Shown: positions 33,801 through 48,810, counted from the stretch's first letter. The stretch is 64,000 nt of DNA from Sthenelais limicola (GCA_942159475.1 OW804094.1:45380966-45444965), one strand, 5' to 3'. Notes: generated from the letters alone by a model not told the origin. A program made the numbers and translations.

Positions 33801-36800
33801 GGTTTGAATCCTGGTGCACCTGCAATTCACACATTTTCCCCACCAGGTATAAGGAAGACCAGCTGTATAAGTTGATCTAGTCCTGGTAAGAGAAATCCCC
33901 AAAATCTATCTATTTGATTTCTCTAAAATGGAAAATCCGGGCATAGTTTCCAGTCAAGGCCCTGGTATGGATATCGGCTAACGCATGACAATTCGACAAG
34001 TTTTGCAGATCGCATCTATGAAAACGCTATTGAATACAAATAGCTACTGTTGGGTAACGCTTAGCCCCATCGCCTTTAGTTCTGGAGTTGTCCTAGAAGT
34101 ATGATATTGCCACCCAGGATATGACTTGTCACGCCTTCACAGATTTACATACCCCCTGGTTAGAACATTATGACTTCTTGTTAGAATAAGATGCTAGGCG
34201 TCCCAAGTTTAAGGCCCGGTGTTTTCATGAGAGGAATATATCGTTCATCCCAGAGGACAAATATCCAGCGCACCTTTGCATTTAACGAGAAATGAACCTC
34301 TGGGACAATGACCTTTGGGTAGGAACGCAGTGGTGATAAATATAAATCGAATGGTATTTGCGGAAATAGCCGTATCAAACCAAAGAATGTTCGTTGAACA
34401 GTGATTTTTCCACGACTATATTGTATGACGTAAAGAGAAAAATGAAAATTATAGAGAGCCAAATTAATCTTAGATAAAGTTAATGAGATTTTAAATTTTG
34501 ATGAATAATACTTCAGGGATAACTACTAATCATTTGTACAAAATCATTTTATTTCTACTTAATGTCAATTTGCTTGACATTTTCTTCTTTTTTTTAAAGA
34601 AAATTGTATTTGGACAAAGTTTCGCAATGTTGATAATTCTTATTCTCATACATTTGGCAATTATATATATGGCAATACATTCCGCCCTTAATATGAGTAC
34701 AGCAAATGAGGAGAAACGATAAAATATCATCTGGTAATGGAAGATTGGTTTTTATGTTATTGACAATAGTTCATATAGGTGAAGAAGTATTAATATAGAT
34801 TTACCAGGTGATGCCGGATTTAATAGACCTACTTTTCATGGCGTAGGGGGAGGTATAGTGTTACTACTGTTGATATCAGCATTACACAGGGGGAATATCT
34901 TGGAAAGCAGGTGAGGGGATGACTAAGTGGGATTCACAAGGTGTTAACTGCAGGAGTACCATGGGCTAGAATTTCCTTCCTGGACTTCGTGGTCAAATTT
35001 ATCAGATGTAGCGCCACATAGACCATAGATGACTGTGTGCATTTCCTGTTCTGTTGGCAGGTATGGATAAATGGACTATTTGAAAAGTTGGGATGGTTTT
35101 GTTAGCTCCTGCCAGAGAGTGTTTCTCCATCGTAATTTCTCAGGATGACCCCAAAGCAAACATCATAAAATAGGGAAAGGGTAAATGGCCCTCCCTCTAC
35201 ATGAGAGTCAACTACATTGTATATCAAATGCATTGGTTTCCATGTAACCTATCACAATGGACCATCGCAATGCATGGCCTCAGTTTTGTAACGAGGCAGT
35301 GACAGTGAAAGAGTGCTTTAATACTGCGATGACGTATCAATGATAACAAAATTATATTTAAGGTAAGGTATAGGTAAGGGAAACATCTAAGGCACAACTT
35401 GGTAGTGGTTAAATTGTCGTTCCCATGCTTACCTTTCACTGGTGATACATACAACGTACATCCCTAGTAGAAAGCATTGCAAACCAATAAACAATTTAAT
35501 GAAAGATTGGCAGAATTGGTTGTAGAATGGCTGAGAATGGCTGACCATTCACCAATCATGGAACCACACCATTTCTGACCCTCAAATATATAAGCTCAAC
35601 AGTAAACAGCTTACTTTTATAAAAATATGTACACATTTTCTTATCCACCCAACATATCCACCAATATATGGAGAGAACTATAGAGGCATAGGCACGGCGG
35701 GAGTTTTTATTGTACATGCGCAGTAAGGAGACAATGTGCTAAACTGAGGCAGATTTAGTACCCGATATGACCTTTGTAATGCCAAGAATAAGAGCCTCTG
35801 CGGAACCATCAATTGTTCTATTTTGAAAACTACCCTGGCTGCCGCGGCAGAAAAGCTTTTTTTGGTAATGTATAAAGCATCGCTAATCAATGAGGCGGTG
35901 CAAAAGAGGAAGAGAGAGAGAGAGACAGTATCTGGGATGATAATGATAGTGCTAATGTTGTCAGTTGCATAATTGTTAATGCACTGTTTATGTGTCATCG
36001 TTGTTTTTCTACGTGACTCAAATATCATTGCGTGCGGTTATAGTTACTCATTTTGATACGGAGGTTACATTAACTTTGATTGTGTGAGATCTAAGATGTC
36101 TCAAAAAGGAAAGGGACGTTTCATTTTCAAAGGGGGAGTACGTAATCAGACACAGCTGTAACTATTTACTCAGATACCGTATGCAAAGCCCAGATCGCTC
36201 TGAAATTGGATATATGGTTGCTCAGTTTAAACATTTATAGTGATAGGGGGTGATTATATTTACTTTCCTTGCGAGTGATCGACAGCAGTGTAGTAGAAAG
36301 GACTTTCATTTTCAAAGGTTTTGATAGAGATTGAAGCTTACGTTTATAAACATCACCCCCGATTCGTCGTTTGGGCGTCAATGAACACTTAGTCAATGTA
36401 AAGATTGGCCTAAAACAATAAGTGAAAATCAGTTCATGCGATGGAGCAAATTGGAATCAACAAGGTAACTGTATTAAGAGACTTGCAAACATTGAGTGTA
36501 GTTGTTCCGCGAAAGAATGAATGAGTATATGGTGGGGGAGATAGATGCTGATGGGAATATCAATGATTTGTGATGGAGCAGTGTATCGTATCAGTTATAG
36601 GCGAAGAACAATACCATTCTGTATGGGTAATAACAACCCATTAAACAAAGAAATGTTCCACCCATGTGCTTTTAAGCATAGGAAATTGATGAAAATACAC
36701 CCAAAGTTTTACTGAAAGTTTTGGCTAAATTTAACTATTTTAGTGTGGCAGCTTTCAACTCCTTACACAGTGCAACATCTGATGATTTGAGTGCATTAGT

Positions 36801-39573
36801 ACTTTTTACCTGCAATGGTTTACGAGGGTGTGGTACATTAAGCCCTGATTTCTATTATACTGTTTTCTAACGTAGTAGAGATGGAAACTTTGAAATGAAA
36901 GGTTTTGGTTTTTGATGCGGGGATGACAACTTATTGACAGAGTTGGTGACTCATACGGAAACAAAAGGCGACCACCCTAGGACACGAGCTAGGATCGATG
37001 GTTCTACCTTGACAAGGGATCAAAGATCCCAACAATAAGCAAAACCGGCAGAAATAGAGAGGTTGAAATTACAAATGTACACGCCTACGTCTACGCCTTT
37101 GGTTTAAATCCAAGGCTGAGCATAACCTGATATTCCCACGGGGAGAAATACTGAGTAATTTTTTATACAAAGCCATCGCTATATAGATATAACATAACCA
37201 TAATCGTCTCAGGTTGGACTCGAAATATCCATACGTTGGCTTCTACGTATACGTACGCGTTGTACATCTGAACCTCTGTATTGGATGTGAGTGCAGCGTG
37301 GGGGGAAAGAGGAGAAGGGAGGAACTTGCTACCTGTATATAACCCGAGTTATGAAAAACAGGGAAAGAAGAGAGAGGGGAGGGGTGGTCTGGAGGTATAG
37401 ATTTAATACTGAGCATTTTGCTTCATATAGCCTCTTTGTTGTTCTATGTGCTAAAGATTGGGCGGTGCCACCGTGTGGAATAAAGGAATAGGCAATAGAT
37501 GAATTGCACACACCGCAGAAGATGTAACTTTTCGCTTTGGCAATCAATTCAGTGCATCTTTCCTTTGCAAATATCCATGAGTTTTATCTATCAAGGCGTA
37601 GTAGCTTCTTCACTAATATTCCCCAATATATAACATAATTAGCGTGGAGATGATTTCTAGGTGTACCGAAAGATTGTGGTGTGAATAGGAGATTTGCATG
37701 TACTTTCAAAGCGGTCAATTACATATCTTTTGCTTGTTGTCATATTCAATTATTCCTTTTAGAATTTCCTGACTATCTCATTTTCCATAAGAAACACGCT
37801 CTTCCAAATATAGTTGACTGGCAATTAATACATAATTAAAATTATGCTATACATATCCTTTATTTCTTTCGATTATATATCTATATTAAACTTTGGTACC
37901 ACTGCATATCTCCTATTCTTTCCTACACCCCCTTTAAACCAGGTGTAAGACATAAATGAGTGAACCTATTGCCCAGGATCACTGGCTCGAGTAACAAACC
38001 TGGTCGAAGACAGAGAAATCAATGCACTTAAAAAAAGGCGCGTTGATATAAATCTTTAGAAGTCGTAGGCTCATATCGGGGTGGATATTGGAGTGTAAGA
38101 GCTGGTAATTTGTTCTATGGGAGATCAACCGTGTATAAAACATACTAGAACACACTAACCTAAACGCAGATGTTTTATCGAATAGTCTCATCGATCTAAG
38201 CATAAAAGGGATCACAGTCTCGCCATAGTGTTTTCTTGTTGATCCACAACTTGTTTGTAGGTAAAACACTGTTGGAGAGGTTAAGATTTGGTCTTGAACG
38301 TGAACGGCCATTGCGTGCCTGATCAATATATTTATATTTATACATAGATCATTAAGAGAGAAATAATACCAGGCCTGAACGTTTTATCTTAATTTCCTTT
38401 CATTTCCACCTGCGAGTTTATAGGTATGAATAAATTTAAAACATGTATGGGACTATCTTAACCTCTCTTGTGTGTACGTATGTAAAAGTACAGGCACATT
38501 GGGGTGAAAGTGTTAGTCATGGTCGAGATGTAAGTGGAAACCTATCGACTAAATACAGTGTTTGTTTTCATGGGTACTATTCTATATTGTTTCTCTGAAC
38601 GCGGTTTACCCTTATGATTCGAAAGAGGCGTTGAGATTTGGCTTGCTTATAATATATGATATATATATGGTCGTGAACGTCACTAGTTGTATATGATGTT
38701 TATGAATAAAAACATTAACATATATCTAACTAACATTGGCTATGCTTTCATAAGGCTATGTTTGGCTGGCTTTACTATACGCCAGTTTACTGGTTTTTCA
38801 AAAGCCAATCCTGAAAAATGAACGTAAGCAACCATGTATGTCACAAGTCACAATCTTAACGCCTTCATTGCATTTGTTTGTTTAAATCGGAAGAACTAAA
38901 CAATAAAAGCACACCAGACACAACCATTATTGCAAGTATATGCAATAATGAAACTACTATGACTAGATTGTAAAGTTGTAAATTGACTACTCTGGTGGAA
39001 TCACACAATGATTTTTATTAATGTTGTAAGAGTTTAGTGTTTTGATTAATCGTTCCCCCTATCTGCAGCAAGATATATTATATATATATTATTATACATA
39101 GTCTTGCCTATATGGTATACATATCTAGTAGGTCTGTGCTGGGTATATCTTGTACATTGCCGTATGAAGATATCAAGATTTGTTATACTGGTAAAACTAT
39201 TAGAGAGATTAAGACTGAACATTTGCGTACACAGCAACGGTAGGCTCATTGTGTAAATGTGTAATACTTCAGTGAGAGAAAATGACCCATTGCAAATTTA
39301 TTCTTATCAAAATAATCAACTTTGGCTTACTTTAGACTACTGAATAAAGCCCTAAAGTGATCATGTAGTGAAGTGTTCACAAACCATGGTATCTAATAAC
39401 TCTCTGACAAGAAATCCTTTTCAACATACGAGCCTGCCGTAAGCGTATACCTCTACGTTCTAGCGGTCTTAAGTTCCCTATTATTATTATCATCCTGATG
39501 TACATCTTGGTTGACGTATGGTGGTTGAGCTGGTTGTCTGATGGGTTGTGTTTTGTGGTTGTTTGATCGTCAG
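30834..39573 (+). other. CELF intron 1 (8740 bp)
   Basis: Bounded by GTAGGT and by TTTGATCGTCAG. Between them I see no further exon. The first 3 kb are comparatively GC- and G-rich and the rest AT-rich. Small items: AGG/GAG-rich patches (33080-33095, 35910-35925), a perfect 16-base inverted stretch of AT pairs near 38660, and an ATATAT run at 39078-39090. Open frames in either strand are short and compositionally random. Confidence 0.85.
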
Positions 39574-39656
39574 GGTGTGCCTTCCTCACCTACTGCAGCC
39601 GCGACAGTGCAATAAAGGCTCAACAGGCGCTTCACGAACAGAAGACTCTTCCTGGG
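39574..39656 (+). CDS. CELF3-6 subfamily: CELF/Bruno-like RNA-binding protein, second coding exon
   Basis: The 83-bp exon enters in phase 1 (the G of exon 1 plus GG makes Gly). It reads [20 protein letters not shown] and then EQKTLPG, ending at GGG|GTAAGT in phase 0. This supplies RNP1 (G-CAFLTY) of RRM1 and its second helix. In CELF genes this segment is a separate small exon followed by one starting MNRPIQVKP. I recall 83 bp as the size of the vertebrate exon, from memory. Length, phase and split of RNP1 by the intron all fit. The gene continues beyond the window, so the product is partial. Confidence 0.95.
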
Positions 39657-40084
39657 GTAAGTAAAGCCTTATACATATATTTATTAGCCTTTTATTTATC
39701 ATCTAAAATGACAGATTGACGGTAGACAGAATGTAGGTACTTTGATTCCACTTTCCTTGGTATTAATTAATGCATAATCTTAGAAAACAGACGCACAATT
39801 CTTAATTTCATATATGAGAATGATCGATGATCGATTTCGACCGAAATCTTAAAGCTACAATCGGACAGATCTATGATGATTAAACTTGGCATTTTGTCAC
39901 ATGCACATACTTATCCTGCAGGAACAGAAGGTACAAGGTATTAAATGTATTAAGTCATAAAGCTTTTTCATTATATCTGGGATAACATACTTAGAACCAG
40001 GCTAGATGCAATTCGAGGCCCTTGATTTGAAGGTTGAGACATATAGAGTCTAGGAGAACTTAACCGTAATATGACGCATCTATA

Positions 40085-40108
40085 TATTTTTTTAAAATAT
40101 TTTTTATT
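40085..40108 (-). repeat. AATAAA plus A-rich tail, retroposon 3' scar
   Basis: On the - strand, GGCCAATAAAAAATATTTTA runs into an A-rich tail. It resembles the 3' end of a - strand retroposed copy. The body to its right is not recognisable. Confidence 0.35.
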
Positions 40109-43028
40109 GGCCTTAAATTTAACATCACTGATCTTTAAGAGTTAGAAAATACGCATGACTAACAAATGTAGTTTTCTTTCGTGCGTCGCCAAGAAATCCA
40201 AATAACGATCCTAATTACTTTCTCAAGTTTAGTAATATAGAATTATTCCATCTATGTCATTTGCCATTCCTCCCGCCAGTGCAGCCCTTGTACCTCTAAT
40301 GAAAACCCAGTGAGATTATACCATTCTTGGTAAAAATAAATAACAATAACATCCAATCAAGTCTGGGTCTTTATTGGATAGGAACTTGCCTACAATCCAT
40401 CATACGATTCATTTCTGTAATGTCAAAATCAATAATCATACTTCAAAATCTAACAATGAACACGGTCAGTGTGCTGGGAGTTTGGTCACAATAGATTCCA
40501 ATTCATCAGAAGCTTGGTTGAGAATTAAACTTTCTATCAAAATGCTTCGCAATACGCAGAGGTAATGCAACAATGATCCGAACTCCCTCTCCATTTACCT
40601 CCCATTCCTTTATCAGCAAATTGCTTACAGGTCAAATTGATAGTGAGTATCTCTCCTAAAAAACTTAATATTGGAAATGTAAATATGACACATTTTAGCA
40701 TACAATTATTCTATTATAGGAAATGAGTGATTAATTAGTAGTAATTAAACTAGCAGGGAACGGACGCAATAGTGAGAGAATTTGGCATTGACAGTCTCGC
40801 CATGTAAGTAATTGGTTACGTTTTTGGATATTAAGTGCTTCCATTTGGGCCAAGTCAGGAATGGAAATCTATGAATTTTAATTGACTCGGATCGATCATG
40901 TATAGCGCGCCATGCTTATCAATTATGCATGAGAAAATATGGCACTCTTACCATAAGAGCCGCTATGGAAATTACACTGATGTTTAATTAGGGAAAGTCA
41001 TGTTTTTAGTTATCATATCCCCTCTTCAGAAATTACATCCATAGAGTGAAATAAAAGAGGTGGGGAGTGGGTGAATCAAGGGTTTAATGTCGGAACAAAA
41101 GGCTTTGGGCGTGAGGGATTTTAATGAAGGTATAAATAACAAACGAGCCATTTAAATCATAGACAGTTTAAAAAGCAGCGTTGATTGAATGCATGAGTTG
41201 TATACAGCAGTGGTTCTTTTATAATGAACACATTGCAGGATTTCCACTTTGGAGGTGGTTTTAAATGAATGAGTGTACTTACTCCGTTTTGGCTTGTTTA
41301 TGTGACACCATTATGGTGTAAATCATGGACTGGTGCATAATGTAACACCTAACAGAAGGGGGTTGGGTGGCGGCATCCACCAACCTATCCATCTATCAAT
41401 CCATCCATCAAATAGATTCAATATATCAACACCAATAGGGGCTTTGCAGAGACACCTAAACGATCTCAAATTCTATTGCAACTGACACACGCATGACTAC
41501 GCCTGGGAAAATTTCAGTGCAACTAGGCGTTTCTGACTTAAACTTCCTGACAATTGATTCGATTCAGAGCAGATTTCCACCATAGTATTGACCTTAAATA
41601 TAAAGATTGGGGTAGAATGATTTCAATTAGTTTGGTCACACTTGAACAATTTGTCCACATGAAAGGCAATACTATTTAAAATGATATTCACTATAGAATT
41701 CTAGAGCAAACTGGTGAAATGTCTCTTCATGGTTTAAGCCAATAACTCCCATTCTTGGAACCACTTGGGAAACTCCGACTAAACGTCTCTCAAAACCCTC
41801 AATACCTTCTACAATAAACTCTCCTCTGTCGGGTCTCATTCATCGTATCACTACTTTTTGCTTCTTCCTCCAGCCAAGCTCCCATAGCTTTTAGCGTTGC
41901 TTTCAGTGCGCTAACTCGTGCTGTAGTAATTCTAGGGCCTTAGCGAGGGTCATACGGTCAATGGAGGGAACAAGGTCAGGGCTGGGGTCGCTAGCATGAT
42001 CCCCGAGTCTCTAATAAAGCCTCATTAATCTTGAGTCGCTCGCGTCGCTCGAGCATATCATCGATCAGCTCGAGCCTTCACACGTAGCTCGAAATATTTA
42101 TGACAAGCTCTGAAATTTTAATGTTCAATTTAGACACTAAACTCCGCTGAGATTTGAGTTGAGCTCCACTGGAGGCAGCTAGAATTTGCTGAAATCAATG
42201 GCTCTGCTTGTTTGCGTTATTGTGACGCTGCAATTTAAAGGAGGGAATAGAGGGATTTGGAAAAACTCTGGCTCTAAAATGTTCTTTCTATTGCATTATT
42301 TGCATTATTGGATTAGCATAATCCACATTTGATGTACCCGTCTAGAGGTATTTTCTTCTCTCCAAATGTTTGGTAAATACATTGACCATTTGAAATTAAA
42401 CTTGCAAGTCAAATTATACAATGGGAATAACAAGATACATTGTATTGAAATTAAATTATATTGAACCAAATTGTTGAAATCTAAATGGGAATCAATCCCC
42501 AATGCCCGTAAGTTACACAAACCCCCTATTTTAATCTACTTTATAAAATCCCTATGAACACGTCCCAACCTGTCAACACATATTTGTCTGGACAGACAGT
42601 TATCACCCCTAATCCGCCAACATGAATTCAGTATAAAGTTACTAGCCAGCCAAACTCACTGATACCATCAGCCATTCAGCCTTGTTTTTGTATCGTTTTT
42701 CACACGCCAGTAAATAGAGATATGAAAGCGAATCTATGGTAATGGCTGGGGTGCTTCCTATCAGGTCTGCGCCATTACGATTGGACCCCTCTAGACCCAT
42801 CACTCAAACCCGTGGCCCGGCCTATCGCACCCCTCCCAAACCACCACCCCCTCTTACAAATCTAAAGCACCCCCATTAACATTTCATGACAAATGGTCTA
42901 ACCTTGCTCTCGCTCTGTTAGCAAGGGCTAACCCGCGGCCTAACAAAGATACGAGCAGCTATCAGTGGAAGTAGTCCTGATTGAAAATATCCCTCACTCT
43001 ACCCAGTCAGCTGTTCCCTAGGCTGCCT

Positions 43029-43053
43029 GTGAGTGTGTGTGTGTGTGTGTGTT
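43029..43053 (+). repeat. (GT)n microsatellite
   Basis: About 12 GT units within intron 2. A poly-G run follows at 43128-43142. GU-rich RNA is the binding preference of CELF proteins, so an intronic GU run could in principle be autoregulatory. That is inference only. Confidence 0.9.
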
Positions 43054-43971
43054 TGTACGGCATTGCAGGATGCATATGGACCTACAATTTCAGCAGGCAC
43101 CGAGGGAGAGAGAGAGGTGGGATGGTAGGGGGGGGGGGGGGGCGGAGTAAATGGAGGGCCTGTTTTAAGCTTGTCTCACATGCATAAAACATTTTCAGTC
43201 AGCTGTTCTGGAGTCTGTGTGTAAACAATGGCCATGTTCTAAGATCATCCCTGTCCAAGCCTGGGGTGCTTGCCCATTATAGCATGTCCGTTACCCCAGA
43301 GACGAGACTTGGAATTTAAGGTTTAATAGCAGTAATATTGGATTTGCCAACTCCAGCTTTTAAATCAAAACCCTAAAAACAAGCAACTCAAATTAAAAGA
43401 GATTGTACATGCACATTACTTTTGAGTGGACCACTGGAAAGGAATTTTAGTGAGTGTTTAACATTTATTCATAACACTGAAAACCAATGAGACTGATGCT
43501 CATCTCAGGATGGCCTGGTATTTTTCAGAGAACTCTTGATTTCTGGTCCTTCCAGGGGTGAGGTGCATGTTATAGAGCCACCTACTGCATTAGCACGCTT
43601 CCTTAGTGAAACCCTAGTCCATTCAATACTCAATGGGAGGAAAAGCAGAGAACATGTCAAAAATTGAATCATTGGCCTTTGACGAAGTAAGCGAGGATTC
43701 TGCTTCTACCAGCTGTACTAACTTCTTCCTCCAGGTTACTAGTGGCCTGGTGCATACTGGAAGATGTAGTATAGGAGTTGAATAAGACCCGAGGATTACC
43801 AAGGCGTCTTCCTCAAGATGTTTTATCTGTTTACATTTAACGAGCCTTCCTTATCGCCAGCTCCCCTAAATCTGCCCCATTTTTGCATAAGCTTGAGATG
43901 TTTATGTATTTCGGTCCATTGACTTAGCAATAGAAGGGTGAAGATGGCAACTTATACGTGTACGTGACCAT

Positions 43972-44023
43972 TTACTGCTTTATACTCATCATGGATAGTT
44001 ACTGCTTTATACTCATCATGGAT
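43972..44023 (+). repeat. 27-bp tandem duplication
   Basis: TTACTGCTTTATACTCATCA with its TGGATAG end occurs twice back to back, essentially identical, indicating a recent slippage or duplication. Confidence 0.9.
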
Positions 44024-44930
44024 GGCGTAACGGCCTTTGTGGAACCCTTGGGGTACGTCCAGTATGTGGCTTATGATACTCTATATATAATTTCCCATCG
44101 AATATAAAGAGAAAATCGGAACTCCTGAGGAGAATTCTCCAATCATCCCAAATGAACATCCTTTTAAATGTATATGTACATACGGAGGTAAAATAAAGTC
44201 TAATCAGCGTTTTGAAATATATTTCAAATGTCCAAAGAGATAATGTGTATCATAATTATATATGTGGGTTATCGTCTTCAGAGAACCCGGAAACCAACGA
44301 GCCAAGAAAGTAAATATAATGCCTTGAGTATTACCTCCCGTCATCAAACGGATACTTCACAGCTTAAAATCCTTCAAAAATATTACAATTTCAAACCAAT
44401 TAGAAAAGGGGAAATGGACGGTGCAAGTTCTGTGTCGTTGTGAGTTTTTACGCAAACCTTCTCCATCTTTCTGTAAACACGGATTGCCTTGCTCCGTTTG
44501 ATGGGATTCAATTAGACCTCACAAAAATAACATGAATTTTGCCGCCGGTGCTTTGGTGTCTTGATGGAATACCAGCCTTGCTGAGACGCACATATGTCTT
44601 GGATCGTCCTGGGGGACCCCAGATATCTTGTAAGGAGCGAATAATATCTTCAAGATCTTCTCCTTTTTTCTATTATCTGCCACTGAGATGATAGTGTTGG
44701 TAGGTGAATCCCGATGAGCCTGTTACTGGCTGATGGTATATATACTGATACTAGTGAAGTGAGACAGAGGTATCCCATATATACGTACATAATGTACCTG
44801 TCCTATGTGTAAATGTGCACCTCCTAAAGAGTACCATCCATATATACCTTCTCTCTACATATTTCCCGCTTTCTCCCAGACTCTTAATCTAGCATTTAGG
44901 TTCTTCTCCTGTATTTTTAATTTGAAAAGT

Positions 44931-44945
44931 ATTTTATTCAGCATA
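44931..44945 (-). repeat. AATAAA scar
   Basis: - strand GCTGAATAAAATACTTTTC. AT-rich sequence with short self-similar phrases (ATTACAATGA at about 45011 and 45034) extends to 45110. Weak retroposon-end candidate. Confidence 0.25.
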
Positions 44946-47900
44946 TATTAATTACACAATTATACAAGGATTATATTTATCACAACCTGAGAGGATTTAT
45001 ATGATATCAAATTACAATGATAGCAAGGGATTACAATGACATAATAGCGACAATAGCTTAATTACTTTATCATTATGTTTTTTCTTTTTAGTCATTAACG
45101 GCCAAAATAATATTTAAGGATCCGTATAGTCCACAATGGCCGTTTTCCGAGTTATTACTATTTTTTGGTTTTTGGAATCATTAATAAAGTACAAATATAA
45201 ATGGCTACCTTTATATGTATACGTGCCTAAAAACCGCCACCTGGCCCAGCGTGTTTTGATTTTACAGACTTTGATTTTAACAGTTTTACTTATAAATAGT
45301 CATTAAAAAAAGCAATTATTGCATCTCTTTGTTCAAAACTATCTACAAATACCCGTTTCATTGATGAGTCAGTGAAAAAACTGATAATTGCTCTTCAATA
45401 TGCATTTTATTTCCATTTCTACCATTTATTTGTTTCCATTTTCTCTCTCAATATCCCAATGCCCCTATTCCTATCCTGCGCGCCTTTTCTTGGTTGTCCA
45501 AATTTGATTTTCCCCTTCTTTACGTTCACCCCCGACAGTGCAATATTAGGTCTTTTTTCTCTGGGTTGGAAACCCTGTTTCCGACCTTCCTGTCCCTTAA
45601 TTCTCATTTCTCTACTCTTTCTGCCCTCTGCATTACATCCTCTTCATTGTATTCCTTCTCTTCTATCACTCCATCTGCATTTTCCTCCTTCCTCCCAGAA
45701 ATCCTTCTACCAAAACCTACACCTGAGACGTTATCCATCTGGGATCTAAAGTTTGTATACAGGTTGTAGGTGATTGTAAACACAAATCCCTACAAATCCT
45801 CCCGAGACAAACAGGCATCTGCCAAATTGAATAGACTCAGTCTAAAGTAAACTCAGTAATACCTATTGCCTATATCAATCCCAATTGTCCGGTTCGGTGT
45901 ATATAATTATGTGCTTTCTTTTTTAGTTTTAACATTAGATACATTAATAATATTGACTGATTTCTATTCCAAAATCAGAGATTTTATTAGACAGTATATC
46001 GGTGTTATATTGAAAGTTCATTCAATATCACCATGAAGAACATCTGACGTTGCATGTTGAGTCGTTGAAGTGAGAGCACAAACCACTCCTTAGTTGTGAC
46101 AGGGATTTTAATGGATTCAAACATCAATTTTGACAAGGCAATATGATTATCATTCCATAATTCAAGTAATTTCTCATTTACATTTTCCCCTAAGGCAAGT
46201 TGAAGAATATAATAATCTTTTAAAAGGATAATTGATCTAATTAAAAGTCTACATGTTGAAATAGCTGTTTCCAGACATTGCTATTACTTTAAATGAGAGG
46301 GTAGTGAATAACTTTTGATTAATTACTGATTTTTGACAATGGAACGAGGAGTGGTTGGAATTTAATCATCACATTTTCCGAGAAAAGTGAATTCTCATCC
46401 CAGAAATAGTCCTTAGGGGAATTTCCTTCAAAAGGCCATTTAAACTATTAATGTGTGAGAAAGATTTCTGATTCATAAAGAGAAATAAAAACGGGAAGCC
46501 ATGAAGTCCTTGATCCAGATCAGCTGTTTATTTCTCGATGCTGGGAATTTTATACACGGAGTGGAAGACACAATTACACATTTTCAAACTTTTTATCTGC
46601 AAAGTATTATCTAAAGTTTTATATATCGGCCGCAAAGGCGACGGGACATAAACTGTTTGTCCCGATTTAAATTCATACTATTTCTGTCTCCCTCCCTTTT
46701 AATGATGGAAAAAAATAAATTCAGAGTTGCCTTTAAATGTCTAGCTCTACAGAAAGTCCTAAAGTCTAGATTCGCCCAACTGAACATCTTGAGCCTTGGC
46801 TACGCACCTTGCATCTTTATCAGCCTTTACCCTTCACACACACTCCTTACATGATCCCTTCTACCCTCTCTCCCATCCCATCTATCCAACATATATCCTA
46901 CCACCCCCTCCCACCCGTACCCCTCCCCTTGCCCAGCTCCCATCCCGTTGAATTCATTATGACCGTTACTGCATTTCCCCCGAATTGTTGAGGCTAGCCT
47001 TTAAAAAATATTCTTAAAAAAGCTTCCTTTGATTTATTAACGTTGACAACTTGGAATTACTGAAACCTCAGTCTCTCCTAACTGCCCGTCTGGCTTATGG
47101 CAGTTTGGTTAAGGCTGCAGAAAGGGGTGGGGGTGGGGGTAAGATCAGTGGATGGTAATCTCTCTGAGTGGCTTGGGGTTAATCCTCTTGTAGGGAAAAT
47201 GGTCCATATCAGTAGCAAAACAGAATATTCTCCCCTAATGCTCTCAATCCCCACTATGCCACCTCCTCCGTCTATACACTATAAGCACGTCTTTTCTTTC
47301 CTCTTCACAGCACATCAAAAAGGCTTTAAAAGGTGATTTTGCAGCATTTTAAAATTTTACAATATTTGAATGATGTTTATCAAAGTCTCAGTGTCCTCCC
47401 ATTGACACCCTGAAAGAAAGGTACAATAGGTGAGGTATTTGAGCGAGAATGAGTACTTGAAACTCACATAATAACTGTTGATTGGACCAAAATATTGCAA
47501 TCTCTTCTCTCTGGTGGCATCAGTAAATCTTTAAGGCTAAATGTATGCATAGATAATACAAAAATATGTAGAATACCCTAGCAATTATAACTTCAACATT
47601 GTATTGTATATTACTGCATATCCTTAATATTTCATGGCACGACGAAAAAGAGTTTTTGAAACTGAAAGCGTTATGATTTAAAAATGCCCGAATAAAAATT
47701 GTTTTAAAAAAATGGTGGAAACAATTCATTCTGCATAACCAAGCTTAACCTTGATGAATTCTATACTAAATGTCACACTATCAAAAGGAATGAAGTCCGA
47801 ATTGGTTCTCATAATGCACGTTCTCATAATGCACTCCTAAATTGCAATTGTTTGTGGAAGTCCTCCATCCTCCCTACCTCTTTCCGCTACATGCTGACCC

Positions 47901-48810
47901 CAACCAAAATTTCCTCTTAGAGAAACGGGTTTAATTAAGACCGAATCTGCAGGTGTGAGATTATGCCCAATTATCGCCCGGCCAGCTGCCTCGCTCTGGC
48001 TTTTGTGCCACATGACTTGGCCTCTCCCAGGCTGAGGATGGGTTTGGCCTGGCGTTCATTGATTAGGACAACATTAGGCTTGTTTTGACTATTGTATTAT
48101 AGGCTACTCTTATTGACTATAGTCCACGACAAGCGGTACGTCTGTGGAGCTACCAGTGTCTTTAACTGTATGTGGAACAATACAATAGGCTTATTTCAGC
48201 AACTGTTTTAATGTATGCAAAGAAATAGATCTCTAGACTGTTAAAATACATGGGGAGGACGAAATCTCCTAAAGGCTACTGAGCCTATTGGGTAGCATAA
48301 TTCTGTCTTCCGTATTTTATAAATAAAGTTATAAATAATAAGTGTGTAATTAGATAAGATCTATTATAACAAATGACATTAATAGATACATATTAGAAAT
48401 CTATGAACACAGCAATAATGGTGCAAGATGAACAATAAAGTGGTTATCATACCTATACGAATCATAGTACATGTACATCAATATTAATGTCAAAGTAGTA
48501 AAGTAAAATGAAGTATACCTAAATGCAATCTAAGCAGTTCGAACCCAATGCATGTCCATCTATTTCATAATACGTGGCCAAGTGTACGCATTCTGGGATA
48601 AGAATTTAGCACTGTATTGACATTGGCACATTAACCCGGTGAGAGCCAGGGACACGAGAAGGACAGGGGAAGATGCTCCATGAGTTTTAGAGCCACTGCA
48701 GGTCTGGGGGAGATTTGGATGCAAGTCAGGGGCTGTTTGCTATTTAGATTGTCGCTCAACGGCCCATGGCCACTATAAGGACAGCATGAGGGGTGGGAGC
48801 AGAGGGGAGG

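Noticed and set aside
33760..33830. Possible tRNA or tRNA-derived SINE (GGTTTGAATCC, B-box-like)
   Set aside because: One B-box-like string only; no A box at the right distance and no cloverleaf stems.
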